DNA of 64,000 bases. Source: Streptomyces sp. NBC_01454 (lineage in GTDB: Bacteria; Actinomycetota; Actinomycetes; Streptomycetales; Streptomycetaceae). Both the position numbers and the translations under genes were made by a program. Every line of letters starts with the position of its first letter. The first letter of the stretch is position 1. The DNA lies in contig NZ_CP109460.1 of assembly GCF_036227565.1 (NCBI RefSeq), forward strand, positions 4,216,001 through 4,280,000, in the 5' to 3' direction. Of the stretch, positions 8,578 to 17,173 are shown in pieces. The notes under the pieces were generated by a model. It was not told the origin of the DNA and made no database searches. It saw nothing but the letters and a program-made list of their open reading frames with translations.

Positions 8578-9416
8578 CGGCGCGCTGCCGTCGCCACGGT
8601 GCCCGCCAGGGTGGCCAGCGGATCGCGCAGGACGGGCCCGGTGGGCAGCCCGCGCTGGATGTACCACTCGGTCCCCAGCACCTGGCGGAAGGCCGGTCCG
8701 GGCAGCCGGCCCAGGGCGGCCAGGGTGCGTTCGGAGTCACCGCCCTGCGCCTGGCTGAGGTGCGCGGCGAGGCTGGCGCGCTTGGCCCGCCAGTGCCGTT
8801 TGACCGGCACCCGGTGGGTGATCTCGGAGCGGGCGCCGTAGGCCTCGCGGAAGGAGTCCCGGTCGAACTGCGGCGGGAAGCGGTGCACCCAGGAGGCCGC
8901 CCGCAGCCCGCGCAGCAGCAGCGTCCGGTCGACGGTGGCCTCCAGCACCACCGGGGTGCCCGCCAGTTGTGCGGCGCGGTAGCCGACGCGGTGCACCTGG
9001 ACGTGGTCGGGATGGCCGTAGCCGCCGGCCGGGTCGTAGACGGTCAGCAGGTCGGCGCGCTCCTCGTCCAGGAGGGCGGCCAGCCGGCCGGCCGCTTCCG
9101 CGACGTCCGCCGAGGCGAACGGCTGCGCGCCGCCGGGGGCGGGGGCGGCCGGGGTGCCCGAGTGCCCGGAATCGGCGTAGCCGAGGAAGGCGACCCGCGC
9201 GCACCCCAGGATCCGGGCGGAGGCATGGGCCTCCTCGCGGCGCACCCCGCCGAGGCCGCCGCCGCGCAGGGCGTCGGAGGTCAGCCCGCGTTCGCCCGCC
9301 GTGGCCAGGACCAGCACCACGCGGTGTCCCCGGTGGGCCAGGCCCGCCATCGTGCCGGCGGTCAGCAGCGCCTCGTCGTCCGGGTGGGCGTGGAAGAACA
9401 AACACGTATGTCGCAC
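8574..9416 (-). CDS. PIG-L/LmbE-family zinc deacetylase
   Basis: 280-residue cytoplasmic N-acetyl-sugar deacetylase of the family that includes MshB, mycothiol-conjugate amidase and GlcNAc-PI de-N-acetylase. The metal motif AHPDDEAL is at 10-17 and the second metal motif GHPDHVQVH near 145-153, both intact. The substrate is probably an N-acetylhexosamine on a lipid or small molecule. The first gene of a two-gene minus-strand operon with the flippase-like gene (4-bp overlap), and divergent from the GT4 glycosyltransferase with only 59 bp between, so the pathway genes may share a promoter region. MshB itself is less likely given this context. Confidence 0.88.
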   Translation of the reverse strand: MRHTCLFFHAHPDDEALLTAGTMAGLAHRGHRVVLVLATAGERGLTSDALRGGGLGGVRREEAHASARILGCARVAFLGYADSGHSGTPAAPAPGGAQPFASADVAEAAGRLAALLDEERADLLTVYDPAGGYGHPDHVQVHRVGYRAAQLAGTPVVLEATVDRTLLLRGLRAASWVHRFPPQFDRDSFREAYGARSEITHRVPVKRHWRAKRASLAAHLSQAQGGDSERTLAALGRLPGPAFRQVLGTEWYIQRGLPTGPVLRDPLATLAGTVATAARR

Positions 9417-9475
9417 GAAGCATGATGTACCACCCCATACTGATGGACTTCACGCCAGATTTCGGAAGTGCAGCC

Positions 9476-10591
9476 ATGATCCTTCACATTTCAGACTGCT
9501 TTGCGCCGCGGACAGGAGGTATCGAAATCCAGGTCGCCGCCCTGGCCGCCGCGCAGCACCGGGCGGGTCAGGCCACCGAGGTCGCCACCGCCACGCCCGC
9601 CGCTCCGGGGGCACCGGAGACGCCCTGGCCGTTTCCCGTGCACCGGGTCACCGCGCGGCTGCCCGGGCAGCTGCCCGTTCACCCCAGAGCGGGACAGGCG
9701 ATCGACCGGCTGTTGACGACGCGTCACCCACGGGTGGTGCATGTGCACCTGGGCGCGGCCTCCCCGTTCGCCTGGGCGGCGCTGGCCTGCGCGCGGCGGC
9801 GGGGCATCCCGGCCGTGGCCACCATCCACAGCATGTGGGATCCGGTGGTGCGGGTCATGTACCGCCTGCTGAGCCGCACCGGGCACGGACCGGCCGCTCC
9901 GGTGGCGGTGACGACGGTGAGCAGATCGGCCGCCCGCCTGGTCCGGCAGGCGCTTCCGGACCTGGCCCCGCGGGTCATCCCCAACGGGATCGACGCCGCG
10001 TGGTGGCGCACCCGCGCCGAGGTGGAGCGGCAGGACGGCCGGGTGCACGTGGTCGCCGTCGGCCGGCTCGTCCCGCGCAAGGAGCCCATGGAACTGCTGG
10101 CGGCGCTGCACTCCGCACACACCCGGATGTCCCGTCAGGGCACGGCGCTGCGCGCCACCTTCGCCGGCGCCGGCCCGAGCCTCCGGCCGATACAGCGCTA
10201 TCTGCGCCGCAACGGGATGGACAGCTGGATCCGCCTGGTGGGCCGTCTGCAGCCCCGGGAGGTGCGGGAGCTGCTGTCCGAGGCGGACCTGTTCGTCAAC
10301 GCGTCCTGCCGGGAGTCCTTCGGGATCGCGGCCCTGGAGGCGCGCACCAGCGGGCTCCCGGTGCTGGCCCGGGTGCACACCGGTGTCGCCGACTTCGTCC
10401 GGCACAACCGGGAGGGCGCCCTGTGCGGTCACTCGGCCTTCGCCCTCGCCGATGAGGTGCTGTGGCTGGCCCGTACCCCGGGGGCACGGCGCAGCCTGGC
10501 GGCACACAACTGGGAGACCGAGCCGGTGCACTGCACCTGGCCGGTGGTCACCGACGCTTTCGCGCACGCCTACGACGACGTCACCCGCTGA
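9476..10591 (+). CDS. GT4-family glycosyltransferase
   Basis: 371-residue cytoplasmic glycosyltransferase with the GT-B fold. The N-terminal glycine loop is at MILHISDCFAPRTGGIE, and the donor site contains VAVGRLVPRKEP and the retaining GT4 signature E-x7-E (ESFGIAALE). It would transfer a sugar from a nucleotide donor, mannose being common in this subfamily, to a lipid or glycan acceptor. ATG 9476 is preceded by GGAAG; in-frame ATGs at 9423 and 9443 would add sequence without homology. Divergent from the deacetylase and followed by the methyltransferase at 10662, probably in one operon. Confidence 0.88.
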   Translation: MILHISDCFAPRTGGIEIQVAALAAAQHRAGQATEVATATPAAPGAPETPWPFPVHRVTARLPGQLPVHPRAGQAIDRLLTTRHPRVVHVHLGAASPFAWAALACARRRGIPAVATIHSMWDPVVRVMYRLLSRTGHGPAAPVAVTTVSRSAARLVRQALPDLAPRVIPNGIDAAWWRTRAEVERQDGRVHVVAVGRLVPRKEPMELLAALHSAHTRMSRQGTALRATFAGAGPSLRPIQRYLRRNGMDSWIRLVGRLQPREVRELLSEADLFVNASCRESFGIAALEARTSGLPVLARVHTGVADFVRHNREGALCGHSAFALADEVLWLARTPGARRSLAAHNWETEPVHCTWPVVTDAFAHAYDDVTR

Positions 10592-10661
10592 CGCACCGCG
10601 CCGCCCCCTCCGCACGGCGGCAGCCGGGGACAGCGGCCACCGCAACCGCCGGAAGGTATTC

Positions 10662-11366
10662 ATGCACACGGTCCTCGACCGCGGTCACCGCACGCTCTTC
10701 GCCGTGCTGTCCCTCCTCGGCGTCCGCGGCCAGGAGCGGCTGCTGCACCGGTACTTCGACTGGTGGCACCGGCGGCCGGACCCGTGGGGGCTGGCCGTGG
10801 ACGACTACGAGCAGTTCAAGTACGCGACGACCCTGCGCCAGCTGCCGGCGCGCCGCTACCGGCGGATCCTGGACGTGGGGTGCAGCGAGGGCACCTTCAC
10901 CCATCGCCTCGCGACGGCCTACCCGCACGCCGACATCACCGGCGCGGACATCTCGGAGCGGGCCCTCGCCCGGGCCCGCGTCGCCGGCCCCGCTCCCCGG
11001 TTCGTGCGGCTGAACATCGTCACCACCCCGCCGGACGGCCGCTTCGACCTCGTCTTCTGCGCCGAGCTGCTGTATTACCTCGGGCGGGCCCGGCAACTAC
11101 GGCGGGCCTGCGCCCATCTGACCGCGGCCGTGGCGCCCGGCGGGCTGCTGGTCCTGGTGCACCCCTGGCCGGAGGCCCGCAGATTCCGTGCGTACATCGA
11201 GGCCGACACGGGCTTGCGCCGCGTCGCCGAGCACGTGGAACGGGGCACCTGCCGGCCCTTCGCCGTCAGCGTCTACGAGGCGGCCGCGGCGGCGGACCAC
11301 GGCGTCCCGTGCCGTCCCGCGGATCCCGGCCGGCGGACGGGCCGGCGGACGGGCCGCGGAGCGTGA
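10662..11366 (+). CDS. SAM-dependent methyltransferase (NodS-like)
   Basis: 234-residue class I methyltransferase. The SAM-binding motif I is ILDVGCSEGTFT near residue 69, followed by the acidic end of strand 2 (ITGADIS) and FDLVFCAELLYYL (motif IV). The N-terminal segment resembles NodS-type sugar/chitooligosaccharide N-methyltransferases. In this cluster it might methylate an amino group exposed by the PIG-L deacetylase; that link is an inference. GGAAGG precedes the ATG by 5 nt. Its TGA overlaps the GTG start of the next membrane glycosyltransferase, so the two are coupled. Confidence 0.85.
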   Translation: MHTVLDRGHRTLFAVLSLLGVRGQERLLHRYFDWWHRRPDPWGLAVDDYEQFKYATTLRQLPARRYRRILDVGCSEGTFTHRLATAYPHADITGADISERALARARVAGPAPRFVRLNIVTTPPDGRFDLVFCAELLYYLGRARQLRRACAHLTAAVAPGGLLVLVHPWPEARRFRAYIEADTGLRRVAEHVERGTCRPFAVSVYEAAAAADHGVPCRPADPGRRTGRRTGRGA

Positions 11367-12691
11367 GCCGCGCGGTCCGCCTCCCTCCGGGCGGGGCGGG
11401 CGGGTGGCGCACGACACCGGGCCGGCGCCGCACCGAGGCGCTGCGGGGGCTGTTCGCCCGCCGTCCCGGTCTGGTGCTGGTGCTGTCCGCCACGGCGCTG
11501 CTGTTGCTGGTGTGGCTCCCGGCGTGCCTGCGGACGGGCATGGTGGATCTGCGGGTCTACCGGGCCGCGGCCCCGCATCTGGCCACCGGCGATCTCTACG
11601 CCTTCCGTCTGCGGCTGCCCGGCCCCCACATGTTCCCGCTGCCGTTCACCTATCCGCCCTTCGCCGCCCTGCTCTTCCTCCCGCTCGGCCGGGTCGCCTG
11701 GCCGGTGGTGAGCGGCGTGTGGACCGCGGCCTCGGTGGGTGCGCTGTGCGCGCTGGTCCACTGCTGTCTGCGGCTGGCCGACCCGGCCGCGCCGGCCGTC
11801 CGGCACCGGCGCCGGGTGCTGCTGTGGAGCGCCGCCCTGCTGTGGACCGAACCGGTGGCCGTCACCTGCGCGTTCGGGCAGGTCAACCTGCTGCTGGCGG
11901 CGCTGGTCGGCTACGCGGTCCGGCGGCGGGCCGCGGCGACGGCGGGGCTCGGCGTCGGCCTCGCCGCGGGCGTCAAGCTGGTCCCCGCGGTCACCGGCCT
12001 CTATTTCCTGGCGTACCGGCGCTGGTCGGCGGCGGGCTGGGCGGCCGCGGTGTTCCTCGCCACGGTCGCGGCCGGCTGGTGGGTGGCCCCGCGGCCGGCC
12101 GCCGAGTTCTGGCTCCACGCGGTCGGCGAGGCCGCACGCGTCGGGCCGGTCGGCTCGGTGCTGAACCAGTCGCTGCGCGGGGCCCTGTCACGCACCCTCG
12201 GCCATGACGTGGGCTGGTCCGCGGCCTGGTGGGCGGTGGCCGTCCCGGCGGCGCTGGCGGCGCTGGCGGCGGTGGTGCGCACGGTCCGCCGCGACGACCG
12301 GCTCGGCGCGCTGCTCGCCGTCCAGTTCGCCGGCCTGCTGCTGTGCCCCGTCTCCTGGTGCCATCACTGGGTCTGGGCCGTCGCGGCCGTGCTGTGGCTG
12401 GTGCACACCCCGCGCCGGACACCTCCGCAGACCGCGGCGCTGCTCGCCTGGTGCACCGCCCTCGCCGGGTATCCCATCCACTGGCTGGAGCTGGCCCAGC
12501 CGGACATCGCGCAGTTCGGCCGGCCCTGGTACCTCGCGGCGCTCGGCTGGTGCTATCCCGTCTGCGCGGTGCTCACCCTCGTCGCGCTGTGCGCGCGGAC
12601 CGGCGGCTATGAGGGCAGGCGGATGCCGTTGACGGCGTGGTCGAGGACCGGCCGGTACCGGTTCCACTGGGCGTCCGGCGCGGAGAGGTAG
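11363..12691 (+). CDS. GT87-family (DUF2029) membrane glycosyltransferase
   Basis: 442-residue GT-C-type polyprenyl-phosphomannose-dependent transferase with about ten helices. The DLRVYRAAAPHLATGDLY stretch near residue 54-71 carries the family Asp, and LPFTYPPFAALL follows. Mycobacterial members (PimE, Rv2181) add mannose to phosphatidylinositol mannosides or lipomannan. The GTG start at 11363 overlaps the methyltransferase stop (GTGA). The coding region runs 85 bp into the convergent kinase gene, and no earlier in-frame stop exists, so the last 28 residues are encoded opposite the kinase C-terminus. Confidence 0.83.
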   Translation: MSRAVRLPPGGAGGWRTTPGRRRTEALRGLFARRPGLVLVLSATALLLLVWLPACLRTGMVDLRVYRAAAPHLATGDLYAFRLRLPGPHMFPLPFTYPPFAALLFLPLGRVAWPVVSGVWTAASVGALCALVHCCLRLADPAAPAVRHRRRVLLWSAALLWTEPVAVTCAFGQVNLLLAALVGYAVRRRAAATAGLGVGLAAGVKLVPAVTGLYFLAYRRWSAAGWAAAVFLATVAAGWWVAPRPAAEFWLHAVGEAARVGPVGSVLNQSLRGALSRTLGHDVGWSAAWWAVAVPAALAALAAVVRTVRRDDRLGALLAVQFAGLLLCPVSWCHHWVWAVAAVLWLVHTPRRTPPQTAALLAWCTALAGYPIHWLELAQPDIAQFGRPWYLAALGWCYPVCAVLTLVALCARTGGYEGRRMPLTAWSRTGRYRFHWASGAER

Positions 12692-14241
12692 ATGACGTAC
12701 CGGGTGTGGTCGGCGCCGCTGAAGGCCAGCTCCGCCGCCCGGTAGGCGCGGGTCCGGCCCCGGAAGGTGAACTCCCAGTACCCGGCGGGCCGTCCGCGGA
12801 AGGTCGTGAGATCCATCCGTACCCGCTCATAGCCCGGGTTGTCCCGGCGGGTCTGGGCCTCCTCGGTCTCCCGCCAGTGCCGGAGCGGATCGGACCCGGC
12901 GAACGGCGCGATGTTGACCCGCAGGCCCACCAGCTTGGAGGGGTCCACGTAGGCGGCCTCACCGCCGGGCATGTCCTTGCGGGTCCAGCCGTCCCGTACG
13001 GGGAGGGAGAAGCCCGCGCCCTCCTTGGCGAGGTGGTATCCCGCGGGCAACGGCGGCGGGGAGGGGCTGGGGCTCGCCGGGCCGGTGGTGGTCCCGGACG
13101 GCCGGTCGGCCGTGGCGCCGGAACCGCCCCGGGGCCACAGCAGCGCCCCGCCCGCCGCACAGGCGGCGGCCGCCACCGCGGCGAGGCACCACAGCACCGT
13201 GCGCCGGCCGCGGTTGCGCTTCCGGGCCGGGGCGGGGTCCTGGGCGCGGTAGGGCCGGGTGGACGGTTCGGGTTCGGGTTCGGGTTCGGGTTCGGGTTCG
13301 GGGGAGGTCCGGGGGGCCGGGGCGGACGCGGCGGACGCGGCGGACACGGCGGGTAGGCCGGAGGGGGAGGACGGCTGGGTGTGGTCGGCCGGGGCGGGCG
13401 GGGCGCCGGTGCCCGGCGGGGTGCCGGCCGCGCGGCCGAGGAGGTGCTCGGCCTCCTGGGCGGCCATGCGCTGCCCGGGGTCCTTCACCAGCAGGCCCTC
13501 GATCACCGGGGCCAGGGCGCCGGCGTTGCGCGGTGGGTCGTGGGCGTCGACGACCGTGGCGTAGGCCATCTCGATCGCGGTGTCCCGCTGGAACGGGGGG
13601 CGGCCCTCGACGGCTTCGTACAGCGTGGCGCCGAGAGACCACAGGTCACAGGCCGGGCCGGGTCCGGTGTTCTGGCCGCGCAGGCGCTCCGGCGCGAGGT
13701 AGGGGATCGACCCCACCAGCTCACCGGTCCTGGTCAGGGAGGGTGTGCCGGACTGCACGGCGATCCCGAAGTCGGTGAGGACGATCCGGCCCGCGTCCCC
13801 GAGCAGCACATTGGCGGGTTTGACGTCCCGGTGCAGCACCCCGGCGTCGTGCGCGGCGCGCAGTGCGGCGGCCATCCCGCAGCCGATCCGGGCCGCTTCG
13901 CCGGGCGGCAGCGCACCCTCGCGCTTGAGCAGATCCCCCAGCGTGACGGAGGGGAGGTACTCCATGACGATGCACGGCAGGCCCTCGTCGTCGACGACGT
14001 CGTGCACCACGATCACATTGGGGTGGGTGATCCGGGCGGCGCTGCGGGCCTCGCGGCGGGTGCGCTCGTGGAGCGTGCGTACCTCGTCGTCGTCCAGGTG
14101 GGGCGGCACATGCAGCTTCTTCACGGCGACGGCCCGGCCGAGCACCTCGTCCTCGGCCCGCCACACGGTGCCCATGCCGCCGCGGCCCACGCGCTGCACC
14201 AGCCGGTACCGGTCGGCCACGAGTCGCCCCAGATCGGACAC
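12607..14241 (-). CDS. Hanks-type Ser/Thr protein kinase with extracellular sensor
   Basis: 544 residues: an N-terminal kinase domain (10-270) with VGRGGMGTVW (P-loop), VAVKK (ATP-contacting Lys), HRDVKPANVLL (catalytic loop) and TDFGIA (DFG); then a Pro/Glu linker containing seven PE repeats (encoded at 13267-13308), one membrane helix (about 347-368) and an extracytoplasmic domain of about 150 residues ending YVIYLSAPDAQWNRYRP. All kinase residues look intact. It probably senses a surface cue and is reversed by PP2C enzymes such as the one at 5025. Its 3' end overlaps the convergent GT87 gene by 85 bp. Start ATG at 14241; a moderate GAAGGAGA precedes it. Confidence 0.92.
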   Translation of the reverse strand: MSDLGRLVADRYRLVQRVGRGGMGTVWRAEDEVLGRAVAVKKLHVPPHLDDDEVRTLHERTRREARSAARITHPNVIVVHDVVDDEGLPCIVMEYLPSVTLGDLLKREGALPPGEAARIGCGMAAALRAAHDAGVLHRDVKPANVLLGDAGRIVLTDFGIAVQSGTPSLTRTGELVGSIPYLAPERLRGQNTGPGPACDLWSLGATLYEAVEGRPPFQRDTAIEMAYATVVDAHDPPRNAGALAPVIEGLLVKDPGQRMAAQEAEHLLGRAAGTPPGTGAPPAPADHTQPSSPSGLPAVSAASAASAPAPRTSPEPEPEPEPEPEPSTRPYRAQDPAPARKRNRGRRTVLWCLAAVAAAACAAGGALLWPRGGSGATADRPSGTTTGPASPSPSPPPLPAGYHLAKEGAGFSLPVRDGWTRKDMPGGEAAYVDPSKLVGLRVNIAPFAGSDPLRHWRETEEAQTRRDNPGYERVRMDLTTFRGRPAGYWEFTFRGRTRAYRAAELAFSGADHTRYVIYLSAPDAQWNRYRPVLDHAVNGIRLPS

Positions 14242-14570
14242 CTCGGGTCTCCTTCACCGCACCGGAACAGTTGCCGGACACCCTAGCCCGTACGCCTGAA
14301 CGAGCCGCCGGGCGGTGGACGACTGCGGGTGGTGCCACTGTCGAGGGCGGCTGGCGCCTGATGTGGTGCCACCGTGGCGGCCGGTCCGCGCCCGATGTGG
14401 TGCCGTCGTTCCGGCCCGGTCGGCGGCCGCCCGCACCCTCCCTCACCTGCGGCGACGGTGGTGTGGGTCGCGATGACTGCCCATGGTGTGCGTCGCCGCT
14501 TCGGCCTCGTGACGCCATTCATGCGCCACTGGCACTTGAAGTGACGCCATGATGGTGTCACTATGGCGTT
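14242..14570. other. Intergenic regulatory region between kinase and RHH operon
   Basis: 329 bp of divergent intergenic DNA. The left part (14330-14410) has three imperfect copies of a GTGGTGCCAC-type motif about 33-36 bp apart. The right part (14509-14572) holds the palindromic operator and promoter listed next. No gene seen. Confidence 0.6.
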
Positions 14571-14572
14571 AT
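14509..14572 (+). promoter_or_regulatory. Operator array and leaderless promoter of the RHH operon
   Basis: GTGACGCCAT occurs at 14509 and again at 14541. The second copy pairs with ATGGTGTCAC at 14552 to give a 21-bp near-perfect palindrome with one mismatch, and a further inverted half-site ATGGCGTTAT starts at 14563. A possible -35 TTGAAG (about 14537) is followed 17 nt later by CACTAT (14559-14564), placing transcription start at about the ATG at 14571. There is no ribosome site upstream of that ATG. Autoregulation by the RHH protein is likely but inferred. Confidence 0.6.
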
Positions 14573-15146
14573 GGACCTCACGCCGTACGTCGAAAATCTC
14601 CGGCACGAGCTCGCGGTCGCCGCGGACGCGGGCGGTGACGACTCCCGCGCCCTCGCCGAGCGGCTCACCACCCCCCTGGAGGCGGCCGCCCGGCTCACCC
14701 TGCTGAGCGCGCTGTCCAGCGCCATGGCCGAGATCACCCGCGATCTGGCGCCCGGCTCGGTCGACGTACGGCTGCGCGGAATCGACCCCGAGTTCGTGGT
14801 GATACCGCCCCGGACGGTCCCGGAGCCGTACGCCGACCGAGCCGGGGCGCCCGGGGAGGAGGCACCGGGCGGCGGACCGGCCCCGGTGTCACGGGCCCCC
14901 GCGCCACCAGCCCCCGCCCCACCGGCTGCTTCCGACGGCGAAGAGGGCGGCACCGCGCGGATCAACTTCCGGCTTCCCGCCCACCTCAAGACCCGGGTCG
15001 AGGACGCCGCCGGCCAGGAGGGCCTCTCGGCCAACGCCTGGCTGGTACGGGCCGTCGCCGCGGCCCTGGAGCCCGGCGGGCGCGGCCGCCCCGACGCCCG
15101 CAGCCACCACCGCGGCCGGCAGGGCTACACGGGCTGGGTCCGCTAG
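14571..15146 (+). CDS. Ribbon-helix-helix (Arc/HicB-type) DNA-binding regulator
   Basis: 191 residues. The N-terminal half (1-75) is a helical domain starting MDLTPYVENLRHELAVAAD; a Pro/Ala-rich linker (about 80-120) follows. The C-terminal RHH domain, about 126-165, has the beta strand INFRLPAHLKTRVEDAA and the GLSANAWLVRAVAAAL helix typical of HicB/Arc. It heads the operon of DUF4097 protein, ABC exporter and P450 and probably represses it through the palindromic operator overlapping its own start. No HicA toxin lies nearby, so a toxin-antitoxin role is unlikely. The mRNA appears leaderless. Confidence 0.8.
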   Translation: MDLTPYVENLRHELAVAADAGGDDSRALAERLTTPLEAAARLTLLSALSSAMAEITRDLAPGSVDVRLRGIDPEFVVIPPRTVPEPYADRAGAPGEEAPGGGPAPVSRAPAPPAPAPPAASDGEEGGTARINFRLPAHLKTRVEDAAGQEGLSANAWLVRAVAAALEPGGRGRPDARSHHRGRQGYTGWVR

Positions 15147-15269
15147 CCCGGCACCACCGCACCGCACCACCACCACCACGCGCCACCCCAACGCACGGCG
15201 CCACCGCACCACTCACGCACCCGCCCGACCGGCGGGAACGCACTCCACTGTCATGAGGACGGCACAGTC

Positions 15270-16106
15270 ATGCCTGAATTCGCCACTCCCGGACCGCTCT
15301 CCGTCACCCTCGCATTCGACCTCGGGTCGGTCCGGATCACCGCGGGCAAGCGCACCGACACGGTCGTCGAGGTGCTGCCGAGCAACCCCGACGCCGCGGC
15401 CGACATCCAGGCCGCGGAGCAGACCGAGGTCACCTGCTCCGACGGCAAGCTGCTGATCAAGGGCCCCCGGAAGCACTCCCCCTTCGGACGGAGCGGCTCG
15501 CTCGCGGTGCGCATCGAACTGCCCGCCGGCTCGGACCTCGTGGGCAGCTCGCCGATGGCGGACTTCCACTGCACCGGCCCGCTCGGCGAGTGCCGGCTCA
15601 CGACCTCGCTCGGTGACATCCAGGTCGACGAGGCGACGGCGGTGCACCTGCGGACCGACCACGGCGACATCCGGCTCGACCGGGTGACGGGGGACGCCGA
15701 ACTCCTCGGCTCCGGCCGGATCGACGTCGGTGAGATCGCCGGCGCCGCGCTGGTCAAGAACGTCAACGGCGCGACCATCCTCGGCGAGGTCACCGGCCCG
15801 CTGCGGGCGAAATCCGCCAACGGCGCCCTCTCCGTCGGCGTCGCACACGACAGCGTGGACGCCACGTCCGCCAACGGCGCCATCCGGATCGGCGAGGTCG
15901 CCCGCGGCCGGGTCGATCTCCAGGCCGCCGCCGGCGACCTGGAGATCGGTATCCGTCAGTCCACCGCCGCCTGGCTCGACGTCCACACCGACGTCGGCAG
16001 CGTGCGCACGCCCCTCGGGCCGTCCGACGGCCCCGGTGACGCCGCCGAGCGCGTCGAGGTACGCGCCCACACCGCCGTCGGCGACATCGTGATCCACCGC
16101 GCCTGA
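15270..16106 (+). CDS. DUF4097 beta-strand-repeat protein
   Basis: 278 residues without signal peptide or membrane helix. Repeating short strands such as AKSANGALSVG and TSANGAIRIG (SANGA repeat near 190-215) give the right-handed beta-repeat pattern of DUF4097 (putative adhesin-like) proteins. These commonly accompany RHH or PadR regulators and DrrA-type exporters in Streptomyces; their role is unknown. Separated from the RHH gene by a C-rich 123-bp spacer. ATG 15270 has a GAGGAC-type site 9 nt upstream. Confidence 0.82.
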   Translation: MPEFATPGPLSVTLAFDLGSVRITAGKRTDTVVEVLPSNPDAAADIQAAEQTEVTCSDGKLLIKGPRKHSPFGRSGSLAVRIELPAGSDLVGSSPMADFHCTGPLGECRLTTSLGDIQVDEATAVHLRTDHGDIRLDRVTGDAELLGSGRIDVGEIAGAALVKNVNGATILGEVTGPLRAKSANGALSVGVAHDSVDATSANGAIRIGEVARGRVDLQAAAGDLEIGIRQSTAAWLDVHTDVGSVRTPLGPSDGPGDAAERVEVRAHTAVGDIVIHRA

Positions 16107-16183
16107 CCGCACACCGCCACACCGCCATACCGCCAACCCGCCAACCCGCCACAACTCCACACCGCACACGAGGGATGCCTGCC

Positions 16184-17173
16184 ATGCCCCCATCGACCAC
16201 GACGGCCCGCCCGCCGGCCCTCACCGCCACCGGGCTGACCAAGTCCTACGGCGACAAGACGGTGCTCGACGGCCTCGATCTGACCGTCGCCGAACGCACG
16301 GTCTTCGCCCTGCTCGGACCCAACGGCGCCGGCAAGACCACCACCGTGCAGATCCTCTCCACCCTCCTTCCCGCGGACGCCGGCCAGGTGCGCGTCGTGG
16401 GACACGATCCGGTCCACGAGGCCGATGCGGTACGCGCCGCGATCGGCGTCACCGGCCAGTTCTCGGCCGTGGACAATCTGCTCACCGCCGAGGAGAACCT
16501 CCTCCTCATGGCGGACCTGCACCACCACAGCCGCCGCGAAGGCCGGCGGCGCGCCGCCGAACTGCTGCGCCGCTTCGAGCTCACCGAGGCGTCCGCCGCG
16601 TCCGCCGCCACCCTTTCCGGCGGCATGCGGCGCAAGCTCGACCTCGCGATGACCCTGATCGGCGACCCGCGCCTGATCTTCCTCGACGAGCCGACCACCG
16701 GACTCGATCCGCGCAGCCGCCGCACCATGTGGGAGATCATCCGCGGGCTGGTCGCCGACGACGGCGTCACGGTCTTCCTGACGACGCAGTATCTGGAGGA
16801 GGCCGACCAACTCGCCGACCGCATCGGCGTCCTGGACCACGGCACGCTCGTGGCGGAAGGCACCGCGGAAGAGCTGAAGCGGCGCATCCCCGGCGGCCAT
16901 CTCCGCCTCCGCTTCGCCGACACCCGCGAACTCGCCGCGGCCGCCGCCCTCTTCGACGCCGCGGTGTGCGACCCCGAGGCACTCACCCTGCGCGTGCCCG
17001 GCGACGGCAGCGTCCCCGCCGTGCGCGCCGTGCTCGACGCCCTGGACCACGCCTCGGTCCGCGCCGAACACCTCACCGTGCACACCCCCGACCTCGACGA
17101 CGTCTTCCTCACCCTCACCGGCCACGACCGTCCCGGCGGCGGGCCCGACTCCCCCAAGGAGTACGCCCGATGA
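16184..17173 (+). CDS. DrrA-type ABC transporter ATP-binding protein
   Basis: 329-residue nucleotide-binding subunit of a daunorubicin-resistance-type exporter. Walker A GPNGAGKTT, the Q-loop TGQFSAVD, the signature LSGGMRRKLDLA, Walker B LIFLDEPTTGLD and the switch region are all intact, and the C-terminal DrrA-specific domain ends VFLTLTGH. Start choice: GAGGG at 16170-16174 is 9 nt from the ATG at 16184 but directly abuts the ATG at 16175, so 16184 is preferred. The stop overlaps the permease start (ATGA). Substrate unknown; probably a lipophilic metabolite, perhaps a product of the downstream P450. Confidence 0.92.
   Translation: MPPSTTTARPPALTATGLTKSYGDKTVLDGLDLTVAERTVFALLGPNGAGKTTTVQILSTLLPADAGQVRVVGHDPVHEADAVRAAIGVTGQFSAVDNLLTAEENLLLMADLHHHSRREGRRRAAELLRRFELTEASAASAATLSGGMRRKLDLAMTLIGDPRLIFLDEPTTGLDPRSRRTMWEIIRGLVADDGVTVFLTTQYLEEADQLADRIGVLDHGTLVAEGTAEELKRRIPGGHLRLRFADTRELAAAAALFDAAVCDPEALTLRVPGDGSVPAVRAVLDALDHASVRAEHLTVHTPDLDDVFLTLTGHDRPGGGPDSPKEYAR

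Noticed and set aside
14571..15146. HicB antitoxin of a HicAB system
   Set aside because: The RHH domain fits HicB, but no HicA-like partner is adjacent and the operon continues into an exporter.
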